Shown: positions 16,787-25,288 of the stretch, piece by piece | Position numbering within the stretch: the stretch's first letter is position 1 | Layout of the letters: every line of letters begins with the position of its first letter | Origin: Psychromonas sp. Urea-02u-13 | GTDB lineage: Bacteria > Pseudomonadota > Gammaproteobacteria > Enterobacterales > Psychromonadaceae | Direction of reading: 5' to 3' | DNA: 64,000 nucleotides | NCBI RefSeq assembly: GCF_002835995.1 | Contig: NZ_PJBZ01000034.1 | Coordinates: 1-64,000 of the forward strand | The notes under the pieces: generated by a model | The model's input: the letters and a program-made list of their open reading frames with translations, nothing else | What the model was told of the DNA's origin: nothing | Database searches by the model: none | Program-made: the position numbers and the translations under genes

Positions 16787-17959
16787 ATGTGGCCAGAATC
16801 AAGCGAAGAAGCAAAGCCATTACGTAATGGCCTCACCACAGGAAGCTGCGCAACCGCGTGTTGTGTTGCCGCTGTGCGCTTTTTACTGGCAAAAAAACAG
16901 CCTAGTACGGTTGAGATAACCTTACCTCGAGGTGAAAAATTTGATTTAGCCATCATCGATTATGTTGTACTTGATGGTGGTTCATCTGATGCTTGCATAG
17001 ATCTACAAGGCGTACGCACTTCAACCATTAAAGATGCAGGAGATGATCCCGATGCCACCCATGGTGCAACCTTATTTGTTGAGCTGCGTTTGCTCAAAAC
17101 ACCGGGTATTTCTTTTAAAGCGGCAGCGGGTGTCGGCACAGTAACACGCGAAGGATTAGTGCTAGATATCGGTGAGCCCGCTATTAATCCGGTTCCTAGA
17201 AAAATGATGACCGAACATCTAAATCATTATGCACTTACTTATCAGTACCCAGGTGGCTTTGAAGTCTCAGTGGGTATCGAGAACGGCGAGCAGATTGCTA
17301 AACATACAATGAATGGTCGTTTGGGCATTATTGGCGGTTTATCCATTTTAGGCACAACGGGTATTGTGCGTCCTTATTCTTGTTCGGCTTATATCGCCTC
17401 TATTCATCAAGGTATTGATGTTGCTCAGGCAAATGGTTTTACACACCTTGCTGCCTCAACGGGTATTGCCAGTGAACGTGCGATTCAAGAACATTATCAG
17501 ATGAACGAAATAAGTTTAATTGAGATGGGCGATTTTGTCGGCGCAATGCTTAAGTACCTGCGTCGAGAAAAAAATGCGCCCGACGTGCATAAACTATCGA
17601 TCAGTGCGGGTTTTGGAAAACTAAGCAAATTAGCCAATGGCCACCTAGATCTCAACAGTCGCCAATCAAGTATCGATTTTACGCAATTAGCCAATATTGC
17701 CAAATCATTAGGCGCATCGGCAGCCTTACAAGACGAAATTATTAACGCCAATACCAGTATTGAAGTATTAAATAAAACCAAAGCTGCAGGTTTAGACATC
17801 GCCAGGGTTATCTGCCAAGACGCGTTAAAAGTCGCCCAAGCGATTGTTCACCCATCGATCGAAGTAGAAGTCTGGGCCGTTGATAGAAAAGGCCTTTTTG
17901 TTGCTAATGCAAAGCAAAAGGCAAAGCAAGATCCGATGTTCACAGAGGAAGATCTATGA
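16787..17959 (+). CDS. cbiD: Cobalt-precorrin-5B C1-methyltransferase CbiD
   Basis: A 390-residue protein starting with the signature LRNGLTTGSCATACCVAA, followed by EITLPRGE, DDPDATHG, GVGTVTREGL and the GRLGIIGGLSILGTTGIVRP block. CbiD adds the C1 methyl group in the oxygen-independent pathway. It begins 2 bp after cbiA and overlaps cbiJ by 4 bp. Note that CbiD is also retained in some aerobic clusters (Pseudomonas), so on its own it does not prove an anaerobic route. Confidence 0.95.
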   Translation: MWPESSEEAKPLRNGLTTGSCATACCVAAVRFLLAKKQPSTVEITLPRGEKFDLAIIDYVVLDGGSSDACIDLQGVRTSTIKDAGDDPDATHGATLFVELRLLKTPGISFKAAAGVGTVTREGLVLDIGEPAINPVPRKMMTEHLNHYALTYQYPGGFEVSVGIENGEQIAKHTMNGRLGIIGGLSILGTTGIVRPYSCSAYIASIHQGIDVAQANGFTHLAASTGIASERAIQEHYQMNEISLIEMGDFVGAMLKYLRREKNAPDVHKLSISAGFGKLSKLANGHLDLNSRQSSIDFTQLANIAKSLGASAALQDEIINANTSIEVLNKTKAAGLDIARVICQDALKVAQAIVHPSIEVEVWAVDRKGLFVANAKQKAKQDPMFTEEDL

Positions 17960-18726
17960 AAATTTTAGTTATCGGTGGCACCGCTGACGGTCGCCATCTA
18001 ACCAGTGCTTTATTTGAATCTGGCTTTGATGTCACTTATAGCATTGCGGGTATTGTGCGCAAAGCCACGCTGCCTTGCTCGGTGATTAGTGGCGGGTTTA
18101 CGCAGTTTGGCGGATTAGCGCAATATGTATTGGATAACAACATCACCCATTTGATTGATGTTACTCATCCCTTTGCGCAAAAAATGAGTAATAAAATTTC
18201 ATTAGTCAGTGAAGACTTAGCAATCGCTGCTATTCGTTTTCACCGCCCTGAATGGCCAAAACATGTGCACGATAAGTGGATCGAAGTTAACGATTGGCCT
18301 GAATTGATAACAGCGGTGAATACTGCAAAACATCAATCACTGTTTATGACCGCAGGGCAAGTGACACAATCTGTGATTGATGCACTCGCGAGTCAGGCGA
18401 AACATGTTTTATTGCGCACTGCGATGCCGGTAAAAATCCATTTACCCAACAATGTCACATGGGTAAAAGCCATTGGTCCTTTTCAATTAGACAATGAAAA
18501 GCAGCTGATAGAGCAATACCAAATAGATGCCATTATCAGCAAAAATAGTGGCGGTGATCCAACTTATGCAAAAATTGAAGCTGCGCGCGACTTGGCTATT
18601 CCGGTCTACCAATTTAAACGCCCCACACTAGCACCGACGCAATACCAATGTGATAACCAACAAGGCTGTTTTGATCTGTTAAATATCCTAGCTTCTAATG
18701 AAAATAAAAGTAATGAGTGTAACTAA
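17956..18726 (+). CDS. cbiJ: Precorrin-6A reductase (cobalt-precorrin-6A reductase)
   Basis: A 256-residue CbiJ/CobK protein: N-terminal ILVIGGTADGRHL, the DVTHPFAQKMS motif, ITAVNTAKHQSLFMTAG, then IISKNSGGDPTYAKIEAARDL near the C-terminus. It reduces the macrocycle with NAD(P)H. It overlaps cbiD by 4 bp and cbiC by 1 bp. Confidence 0.92.
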   Translation: MKILVIGGTADGRHLTSALFESGFDVTYSIAGIVRKATLPCSVISGGFTQFGGLAQYVLDNNITHLIDVTHPFAQKMSNKISLVSEDLAIAAIRFHRPEWPKHVHDKWIEVNDWPELITAVNTAKHQSLFMTAGQVTQSVIDALASQAKHVLLRTAMPVKIHLPNNVTWVKAIGPFQLDNEKQLIEQYQIDAIISKNSGGDPTYAKIEAARDLAIPVYQFKRPTLAPTQYQCDNQQGCFDLLNILASNENKSNECN

Positions 18727-19379
18727 TGACTGAAAAAATGAACTTTGATTATATCCAGGATCCAAAAAAGATTGAAGTGGAAAGCTTTCGCCAAATCCGT
18801 GAATTAACGGCATTGGATCACCTGTCAATTGAAGCGCAACAAGTGGTGATGCGTATTGTGCACAGTGTTGGTTTTCCACATATTGCAGCGCAGGTGAACT
18901 TTAGTGAAAATGCTTGTCAGTCTGGCATTGCTGCGCTGAAAAAAGGCATGCCCATTCTTTGTGATGTAGAGATGGTCAAACAAGGCATTACTAAACGTAT
19001 GATCAAAACGGATCCACTGTGTTTTCTAAACCAACAAGGTGTCGCTGAGCGTGCAAAAGAGCAGGGCGAAACGCGCACTATGGCAGCGGTTGAATCTTGG
19101 TTGCCACACTTAGCGGGCAGTATTGTGGTGATTGGCAATGCACCCACGGCGTTATTTCGTTTATTAGAGATGATTGCTCAAGGTGCACCTAAACCGGCGC
19201 TCATTATTGGTATGCCGGTTGGATTTGTCGGGGCTGCAGAATCTAAACAAGCGCTCTGGGATATTCATCAACAACTTGATATCGAATGTATTACTTTGCT
19301 CGGCCGTGAAGGTGGTAGTGCGGTTTCAAGCGCAACCTGCAATGCCTTATTACGTTGTATTAAAGGTGAGATTTACTAA
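18726..19379 (+). CDS. cbiC: Precorrin-8X methylmutase (cobalt-precorrin-8 methylmutase)
   Basis: A 217-residue CbiC/CobH. The catalytic His is in VMRIVHSVGF, and GNAPTALFRLLEM plus IIGMPVGFVGAAESKQAL are the conserved family blocks. It moves the methyl group from C11 to C12 to give (cobalt-)cobyrinate or hydrogenobyrinate. It starts at ATG 18726 on the cbiJ stop (TAATG) and shares one base with cbiET. Confidence 0.94.
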   Translation: MTEKMNFDYIQDPKKIEVESFRQIRELTALDHLSIEAQQVVMRIVHSVGFPHIAAQVNFSENACQSGIAALKKGMPILCDVEMVKQGITKRMIKTDPLCFLNQQGVAERAKEQGETRTMAAVESWLPHLAGSIVVIGNAPTALFRLLEMIAQGAPKPALIIGMPVGFVGAAESKQALWDIHQQLDIECITLLGREGGSAVSSATCNALLRCIKGEIY

Positions 19380-20635
19380 TGCAGCCGGTGAAAATAATCA
19401 GTGTTATTGGTTTAGGTGTTGCTGAAAATGCAGCGCTGAGTGCAGAGGCGATCAGCGCATTAAATAATGCCCAATTAGTGATTGGCTCAGCGCGCCAGTT
19501 ATTAACTCTCGCGAATATATTAACCACTCAAAAAACAGCACATTTACCTAAGCTCAATGCCCTGAAAGCGCTTATTGAAACGGCATCCTCTGTGGTGGTA
19601 TTAGGCTCTGGCGACCCACTTTATTACGGTATTGGCAGTTGGTTAAGCAAACAATTTACCAGTAGCCAATTGCATTTTTATCCTGCGATATCGAGCATTA
19701 CTCAAGCCTGTCATAGCTTGGCGATTGGCCAGCAAGATGTCACGGTTTTAAGTTTACATGGGCGTCCATTAAATAAATTGAAAGTGGCGTTAAAGGCGAA
19801 TCAAACCTTATTACTGCTCACGGATAAACACAGTCAGCCATCAAATATTGCGGAAGTGTGTTTAGAGACGGGTTTTGATCAGGCTGAAATTATTGTCTGT
19901 GAACGTTTAGGTTATAGCGATCAAAAGATCTCGCGCTTTATATTAGACGCGTTAATTAATACCGAACACTCTTTTGATGCTTTGCATGTCTCCTTTGTGA
20001 TTTGTCATCAAAACCAAGGTTATTTACCTGAGTTTCCGGGCATCAAAGATCAATATTTTGAAACCGGTGAATTGGGCAGTAAAGGCATGATCAGCAAACG
20101 TGAAGTACGTTTGGCTATTTTGTCTTTATTACAGTTGCAAAAAGAGGATCTGCTTTGGGATATCGGCGCGGGGTGTGGCGGTGTTTCTGTCGAGTTGGCT
20201 TATTGGCAGCCTAAGGCAACGGTTTATGCCATTGAGCATCATCAGCAACGTTTTGAGTGTTTATTAAAAAATCGTGAAAAATTTGGTGTGGTGAGTAATT
20301 TAAAACCTATTTTTGGCCGTGCACCTGAGCAGTTATCTTCATTACCTGCTGCGAATAAGATCTTTATTGGCGGCAGTGATGGTGAGTTACCTGTGTTGTT
20401 AGCATCGCTTTGGCAAGCCTTACCCGAAGGCGGTAAAATTGTAGTGAGCGCGGTGATGGAAAGCACTAAATCTCAACTCTTTGATTTTTATTCGCTTCGA
20501 TCTGATAACGAGGATTGCCAAGCGGAAACCTTACAAGTTGCCATTAATAAAGGTGCCACCTTGGCTGGGCAACTGATTTATCGTCCTGCGTTACCCGTTA
20601 ATCTGTTTAGCTTTATCAAAAGGAAAACATCATGA
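19379..20635 (+). CDS. cbiET: Fused CbiE-CbiT (CobL-type) methyltransferase/decarboxylase
   Basis: A 418-residue fusion. Residues 1 to about 210 are a CbiE tetrapyrrole methyltransferase (IGLGVAENAALS, VVLGSGDPLYYGIG). Residues about 220-410 are CbiT, with the SAM site DIGAGCGGVSVELAY and IFIGGSDGELPVLL. It methylates C5 and C15 and decarboxylates the C12 acetate. The fusion is the form called CobL in aerobic producers but also occurs in anaerobic ones. It overlaps both neighbours. Confidence 0.94.
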   Translation: MQPVKIISVIGLGVAENAALSAEAISALNNAQLVIGSARQLLTLANILTTQKTAHLPKLNALKALIETASSVVVLGSGDPLYYGIGSWLSKQFTSSQLHFYPAISSITQACHSLAIGQQDVTVLSLHGRPLNKLKVALKANQTLLLLTDKHSQPSNIAEVCLETGFDQAEIIVCERLGYSDQKISRFILDALINTEHSFDALHVSFVICHQNQGYLPEFPGIKDQYFETGELGSKGMISKREVRLAILSLLQLQKEDLLWDIGAGCGGVSVELAYWQPKATVYAIEHHQQRFECLLKNREKFGVVSNLKPIFGRAPEQLSSLPAANKIFIGGSDGELPVLLASLWQALPEGGKIVVSAVMESTKSQLFDFYSLRSDNEDCQAETLQVAINKGATLAGQLIYRPALPVNLFSFIKRKTS

Positions 20636-21360
20636 GTGGTTTGTTTATTGGCGTGGGTGTGGGTCCGGGTGATCCTGAATTACTGACCTTAAAAGCCTAT
20701 CGTGCGATTCAAAACGCCGATGTGATCTGTTATTTAGAAAACGAATCAGGGCACTCTCAAGCACTGACTATTGCCGTTGAGGCGTTAAAAGATCCGATTA
20801 AAGATCAGCAGTTTTTAACTGTTTCTTTTGCCATGTCGCGTGAACGAATCGCGGCTAATCGTGCTTATGATAAAGCCATTGGCCAAATTCAAGCACAACT
20901 TAAGCTAGGCAAAAGTGTTGCTTTTTTATGTGAAGGTGATCCGTTGTTTTTTGGCTCATTTACTTACTTGCTTGAACGTTTAGACAGTGAATATGCATCA
21001 CAAGTTATTCCAGGTATTCCTGCCTTTATCGCGGCTACTGCGCAGCTACAAATGCCATTAACGGTATTAAAGCAATCTTTTGCGGTGATCACGGGCCGAC
21101 ATGAAGATCAGAAAATTCGCGCTGCATTGCTTGAACACGATGCGGTAGTGATCATGAAAGCAGGCATTGAAAGACCACGATTAATTAAGTTATTAAAAGA
21201 AACCCAACGTTTTGATGATGCCAATTACTTGGAATACATCAGCCGTGATAATCAGAAAGTCATTACTGATTTAACACAACTTGAAGATAAAGCGGGCCCA
21301 TATTTCTCCTTATTTGTAATAACCCGACCTGAGAAAAAAACAGGGGAGTTAATACTATGA
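20632..21360 (+). CDS. cbiL: (Cobalt-)precorrin-2 C20-methyltransferase
   Basis: A 242-residue SAM methyltransferase with the N-terminal GVGVGPGDPELLTLKA signature and VAFLCEGDPLFFGSFTYL. CobI and CbiL cannot be separated safely by eye. The ATG overlaps the cbiET stop (ATGA) and follows AAAGGAAA. Confidence 0.93.
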   Translation: MSGLFIGVGVGPGDPELLTLKAYRAIQNADVICYLENESGHSQALTIAVEALKDPIKDQQFLTVSFAMSRERIAANRAYDKAIGQIQAQLKLGKSVAFLCEGDPLFFGSFTYLLERLDSEYASQVIPGIPAFIAATAQLQMPLTVLKQSFAVITGRHEDQKIRAALLEHDAVVIMKAGIERPRLIKLLKETQRFDDANYLEYISRDNQKVITDLTQLEDKAGPYFSLFVITRPEKKTGELIL

Positions 21361-22115
21361 TACGCATTATCTGTTTAACAGAGCCGGGTTTACAACTCGC
21401 TAAACGGTTAAATAAAGTCTTAATAAACAGTGATATTAGTTTTAAAGCGCAGCCTTTTAAAGAAACAGTGCAAGGCTATTTTGAACAGGGTGATCAACTG
21501 ATCTTTATTTGTGCCACGGGTATTGTGATGCGCACGTTAGCCCCTGTTATCAAAGACAAACACAGTGATCCTGCCGTATTAGTGCTTGATGAGTTAGGCA
21601 AGTTTGTGATCCCGCTGTTATCCGGTCATGAAGGCGGTGCTAATGAGTTTGCTCGCCAAGTGTCTGCCTTGCTTGAAAGCCAATTGGTGATCACCACGGC
21701 AAATAACTATTTAAAACCTGTTTATGTGGTCGGCATGGGCTGTGAGCGAGATTGCCCTGAAGCGGTGTTATTGGGTTTATTAGAGGAGTGTTTACAAAAA
21801 TCCAATCTCACTATGGAGCAGGTTTCTGCCATTTGCAGTATTGATATTAAAGATGACGAACTAGGACTTATTTCTTTAGCGAGTAACTTAGCAAAACCTT
21901 ATCTGACCTTTGATACAACACAACTGGCACAAGTTGAAGATCAACTATCAACTAAATCAGATTACATTTTTAACACCGCTGGTGTGTATGGCGTTGCAGA
22001 ATCTGCCGCCCTTTATCAAGCAGAAGTGGCGACCGGAAATAGCAGTGAATTGTTCTTAAACAAAAACAAGAATAAACAGGCGACCTGTGCAATAGCGAGA
22101 TCATATAGCTTATAG
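21357..22115 (+). CDS. cbiG: Cobalt-precorrin-5A hydrolase CbiG, compact form
   Basis: A 252-residue CbiG that opens the delta-lactone and releases acetaldehyde in the oxygen-independent pathway. The N-terminal domain shows LIFICATGIVMRTLAP and PLLSGHEGGANEFA. The C-terminal domain shows VVGMGCERDCP, GVYGVAESAAL and CAIARS. Many CbiG proteins are around 340 residues with a middle domain; here the two conserved domains follow each other directly. It overlaps cbiL by 4 bp. A 112-bp spacer with AGCT-rich sequence separates it from cbiH. Confidence 0.92.
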   Translation: MIRIICLTEPGLQLAKRLNKVLINSDISFKAQPFKETVQGYFEQGDQLIFICATGIVMRTLAPVIKDKHSDPAVLVLDELGKFVIPLLSGHEGGANEFARQVSALLESQLVITTANNYLKPVYVVGMGCERDCPEAVLLGLLEECLQKSNLTMEQVSAICSIDIKDDELGLISLASNLAKPYLTFDTTQLAQVEDQLSTKSDYIFNTAGVYGVAESAALYQAEVATGNSSELFLNKNKNKQATCAIARSYSL

Positions 22116-22210
22116 GTTATAGCTACGAGCTTTTAGTTTCTAGCTTCGAAATTCAAGTTGTTATCTCGCAACCCGACTATCGACACTCGAAGCAAGTGGC
22201 TCGAAGCATG
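22105..22210. repeat. AGCT-rich intergenic spacer
   Basis: Imperfect repeats of TAGCT/AGCTT/CGAAGC units (TATAGCTTATAGGTTATAGC, then TTTCTAGCTTCGAA) fill the cbiG-cbiH gap. Similar low-complexity spacers occur near 23.27, 29.81, 31.03, 37.71 and 51.0 kb. Confidence 0.5.
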
Positions 22211-22239
22211 GAATATATTTAACGGATATGGGAAATAAA

Positions 22240-23025
22240 ATGAGTAATAAAAAACAACTTTTTGTCGTAGGCATGGGACCGGGTGATTCAGAATTGGTTG
22301 CGCCTAAAGCATTAAAAGCGGTACAGCAAAGTACTGACTTAGTGGCTTATGGTCTGTATTTAGATCTATTAGGCAGTCCTTGTGATAACAAAGTGCACCA
22401 TGACTTGCCTTTAGGCGAAGAGATTGCGCGTGCACGATTAGCGTTAGATTTAGCGGCCAGTGGTAAAACCACTGCACTGATTTCAAGTGGTGATATCGGT
22501 ATTTATGCGATGGCAACCTTAGTCTTTGAATTGCTCGACAGACAATTACAAGGGCTTGAAAATCATCCAGAATGGTTAGATGTTGAGATTGATGTAGTGC
22601 CGGGTATTTCTGCGATGCAAGCGGGTGCAAGTCGCATCGGCGCTATGTTAGGTCATGATTTTTGTACAGTGAGTTTATCGGATTTATTAACCCCCTGGGA
22701 AACCATCAATAAACGTATTCATAGTGCAGGTGAAGGCGATTTTGTTATCTCTTTTTATAACCCTGTGTCTAAAAAACGTGATTGGCAACTTAACCATGCA
22801 CGTGATGTATTGCTTAAATACCGTCCAGCATCGACACCGGTATTAATCGGCCGTCAATTGACTCGTGAAGATGAAAGCATTCGTATTATTCGCCTTGATG
22901 AATTGGACGCAAAAGACGTAGACATGTTTACTTTAGTGAGTGTCGGTAATAGTGAATCAAGACATATCGTTAACGGCAATAAACACTGGGTATACACCCC
23001 TCGAGGCTACAAAAAGAAATTATAA
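22240..23025 (+). CDS. cbiH: (Cobalt-)precorrin-3B C17-methyltransferase
   Basis: About 261 residues. The N-terminal FVVGMGPGDSELVAPKA, STDLVAYGLYLDLL, LISSGDIGIYAMATLVFEL and the FYNPVSKKRDWQL block with RQLTREDE near the C-terminus identify CbiH/CobJ, the ring-contraction methyltransferase. It acts at C17. I prefer the ATG at 22240 (after GGGAA) to the in-frame ATG at 22228; the difference is four residues. No C-terminal ferredoxin-type extension is present. Confidence 0.92.
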   Translation: MSNKKQLFVVGMGPGDSELVAPKALKAVQQSTDLVAYGLYLDLLGSPCDNKVHHDLPLGEEIARARLALDLAASGKTTALISSGDIGIYAMATLVFELLDRQLQGLENHPEWLDVEIDVVPGISAMQAGASRIGAMLGHDFCTVSLSDLLTPWETINKRIHSAGEGDFVISFYNPVSKKRDWQLNHARDVLLKYRPASTPVLIGRQLTREDESIRIIRLDELDAKDVDMFTLVSVGNSESRHIVNGNKHWVYTPRGYKKKL

Positions 23026-23054
23026 CTTTGGCGTCGTTATGTTCGATTATTTAT

Positions 23055-23157
23055 GAAGTACATCCATGTACTTCATCGCTTTGCGACTGGCTAAAGCCAT
23101 TCAAATAGGTTCCGTACCTATTTGTCTGCGTTAAAAGTGCTCACTTGGTAAACCAAG
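23055..23157. repeat. Three consecutive hairpins inside the cobalamin operon
   Basis: GAAGTACAT/ATGTACTTC (23055-23074, 2-base loop), CAAATAGGT/ACCTATTTG (23102-23124, 5-base loop) and CTTGGT/ACCAAG (23144-23157) follow one another in the 280-bp cbiH-cbiF gap. None has a T tract. They look like a dispersed palindromic element of marine gammaproteobacteria, with possible effects on mRNA processing. Confidence 0.6.
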
Positions 23158-23210
23158 CTCCGCGCTTTCGCCTTGAACTAAACGCACATAACTTATCCAA
23201 AGATAAATTT

Positions 23211-23248
23211 ACCGTGTTCTCTGTTTAACGCAGTGACTTCGTGGTAAT
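23211..23248. repeat. Dispersed CTTCGTGG repeat, half copy
   Basis: GTGTTCTCTGTTTAACGCAG followed by TGACTTCGTGGTAATT matches the right half of the repeat family seen at 51.4-51.8 kb. Confidence 0.6.
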
Positions 23249-23305
23249 TAACGAACTTAAACTGACGGCTAACAGCTGAATGCTGACAGCTATAAAGGAA
23301 GAGAA

Positions 23306-24106
23306 ATGACCGTTTATTTTATCGGTGCTGGGCCGGGTGATCCTGAATTGATGACTCTTAAAGGGGCGCGTTTATTAAAGCAGTGTCCTGTGGTGTTGTA
23401 TGCAGGATCCTTGATTCCGCGTGAGATCTTACAAGAAGTAGAAGACAGCGCTGAGTTGATAATTGATACCGCAAAAATCAATCTGGATGAGATGGAAGCG
23501 TATTTTGTTGAAGCTGCTAATGCGGGCAAAGATGTTGCGCGTCTGCAGTGTGGTGATCCTGCTTTATATGGTGCGATTGCAGAGCAAATTCGTCGCCTTG
23601 AAAAGCATGGTATTGATTATCAAATCATTCCTGGTGTGAGTGCAACGGCGGCCTCTGCAGCTTATTTGGGTAAAGAGTTAACACTGTCAGGGGTTTCACA
23701 AACGGTGATCATGACACGTTATGAAGGTAAAACACCGTTTCCTGAGCGTGAGCGTTTACCGCAATTAGCACAAAGTGGCGCAACACTGGCGATTCACCTG
23801 GGTATTACTAAGATTCGAAAAATAGTGGCTGAATTGATTCCACACTATGGCGAAGATTGCCCGGTTGCAGTGTGTTATCGAAGCTCGTGGCCTGACCAAG
23901 ATAAAGTGACGGGCACGCTGGCTGATATTAGCGAAAAGGTGGAAGCGAAAGGGTTTAAGTTAACCGCGCTGATTCTTGTCGGGCATGTTTTAGACACCAC
24001 CAATTTCCAAGATTCTTACCTTTATCATAAAGATAAACCCAATATTTTCCGTCGTCGTAAAGGCGCATTATCACTTCAAGAATTAGAGGCACAAAATGTC
24101 AAATAG
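23306..24106 (+). CDS. cbiF: (Cobalt-)precorrin-4 C11-methyltransferase
   Basis: A 266-residue protein with VYFIGAGPGDPELMTLKG, VVLYAGSLIP, ARLQCGDPALYGAIAEQI and PGVSATAASAAYLGKELTLSG identifying CbiF/CobM. AAGGAAGAG precedes the ATG. It overlaps cobW by 11 bp. Confidence 0.95.
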   Translation: MTVYFIGAGPGDPELMTLKGARLLKQCPVVLYAGSLIPREILQEVEDSAELIIDTAKINLDEMEAYFVEAANAGKDVARLQCGDPALYGAIAEQIRRLEKHGIDYQIIPGVSATAASAAYLGKELTLSGVSQTVIMTRYEGKTPFPERERLPQLAQSGATLAIHLGITKIRKIVAELIPHYGEDCPVAVCYRSSWPDQDKVTGTLADISEKVEAKGFKLTALILVGHVLDTTNFQDSYLYHKDKPNIFRRRKGALSLQELEAQNVK

Positions 24107-25193
24107 CATCTTATTAAACAAAATACCTACCACTGTTGTTACTGGTTTTCTTGGTAGCGGTAAAACAACCTTATTAGCTAACTTGCTTAAAAAAGCAAAA
24201 GGTAAACGCATTGCCGTGATCATGAATGAGTTTGGTGAATTGGATATCGATTCTGAATTGTTACGTAGTTGCCCATTTGAAGAGGGCGAGTGTGAAGATG
24301 ATGCTGGTCAATTAGTCGGTGCTGGTGATGGCATTTATGAATTAGCCAACGGCTGTATTTGTTGTACGGTTGAAGAAGAGTTTTTACCTGTGATGAAAAA
24401 ACTGGTTGAGCGTCGCGATCAAATTGATCACATTCTCATTGAAACATCGGGTCTTGCGTTACCTAAACCTTTAGTACAAGCCTTTAACTGGCCGGGTATT
24501 AAAGAGTTTTGTACCGTTGATGCGGTGATCACTGTGGTGGATGGTCCTGCGATTGCCGCTGGTCGTTTTGCCGATGATGAAGATAAAGTAAAAAGTCAGC
24601 GCGCTGCCGATGAAAGCTTAGATCACGACCCAAGCTTACAAGAGTTATTAGATGACCAACTTAATTCCGCGGATTTAGTGGTGGTGAGTAAAAGTGATTT
24701 ATTAAACGAAGCTGATGTGAATAAAGTAAAAGCAGTGATTGAAAAGCGTCTACCAAGCACGGTTAAAACGGCTTATGTTAATCACGGTAATGTCCCGCTT
24801 GAAGTGTTAATTGGTATTAACGCTGAATCTGAAAAAGCCATTGATGCTGTGCATAATCATCACGATCATCATCATGCGCACGCTGCACATCACGACCATG
24901 CCCACGATCATTTTGATTCAATGGTTATTCGCATTGGCACTGTTGATGCTGCTAAATTAAAACAAAGCGTAGAGCAACTGCTTAACGACTTTAATATTTT
25001 CCGTATTAAAGGCTTTGCTGCAGTTGAAAACAAACCGATGCGCCAAGTATTACAAGCTGTGGGTAAACGTTTAGAAACACATTTTGACCGTTTATGGGCA
25101 AGTGATGAAACGCCAAAAACAGAATTAGTGTTGATCGGTAAAGGCTTAGATGAAGCTACTGTCACTGCTATTTTAAAAAGCGCTGAGGTGTAA
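24096..25193 (+). CDS. cobW: CobW-type G3E GTPase (metal chaperone)
   Basis: A 365-residue COG0523 GTPase. Walker A is GFLGSGKTTLL, the metal site is ELANGCICCTV (CxCC), Mg/switch motif ETSGL, and the guanine site is VSKSDL. A His-rich stretch at about 251-272 (HNHHDHHHAHAAHHDHAHDH) is a likely metal reservoir, and the CobW_C domain follows. It has an acidic insertion after the first domain (EEGECEDDAGQ). CobW is proposed to deliver cobalt to CobN, and cobN is the next gene. Confidence 0.94.
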   Translation: MSNSILLNKIPTTVVTGFLGSGKTTLLANLLKKAKGKRIAVIMNEFGELDIDSELLRSCPFEEGECEDDAGQLVGAGDGIYELANGCICCTVEEEFLPVMKKLVERRDQIDHILIETSGLALPKPLVQAFNWPGIKEFCTVDAVITVVDGPAIAAGRFADDEDKVKSQRAADESLDHDPSLQELLDDQLNSADLVVVSKSDLLNEADVNKVKAVIEKRLPSTVKTAYVNHGNVPLEVLIGINAESEKAIDAVHNHHDHHHAHAAHHDHAHDHFDSMVIRIGTVDAAKLKQSVEQLLNDFNIFRIKGFAAVENKPMRQVLQAVGKRLETHFDRLWASDETPKTELVLIGKGLDEATVTAILKSAEV

Positions 25194-25288
25194 ATATTAA
25201 TCGCTAGGTCGGTGTATAGGCCACAAATTAGCAGGTGATGGGAATAACCCGGCCTAGGATTCAATATTTTAAAAAGGTAAAAGTTTTA

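Noticed and set aside
23055-23157. Hairpins in the cbiH-cbiF gap as intrinsic terminators or integron attC sites
   Set aside because: None has a T tract, and the attC core sites and an integrase are missing.
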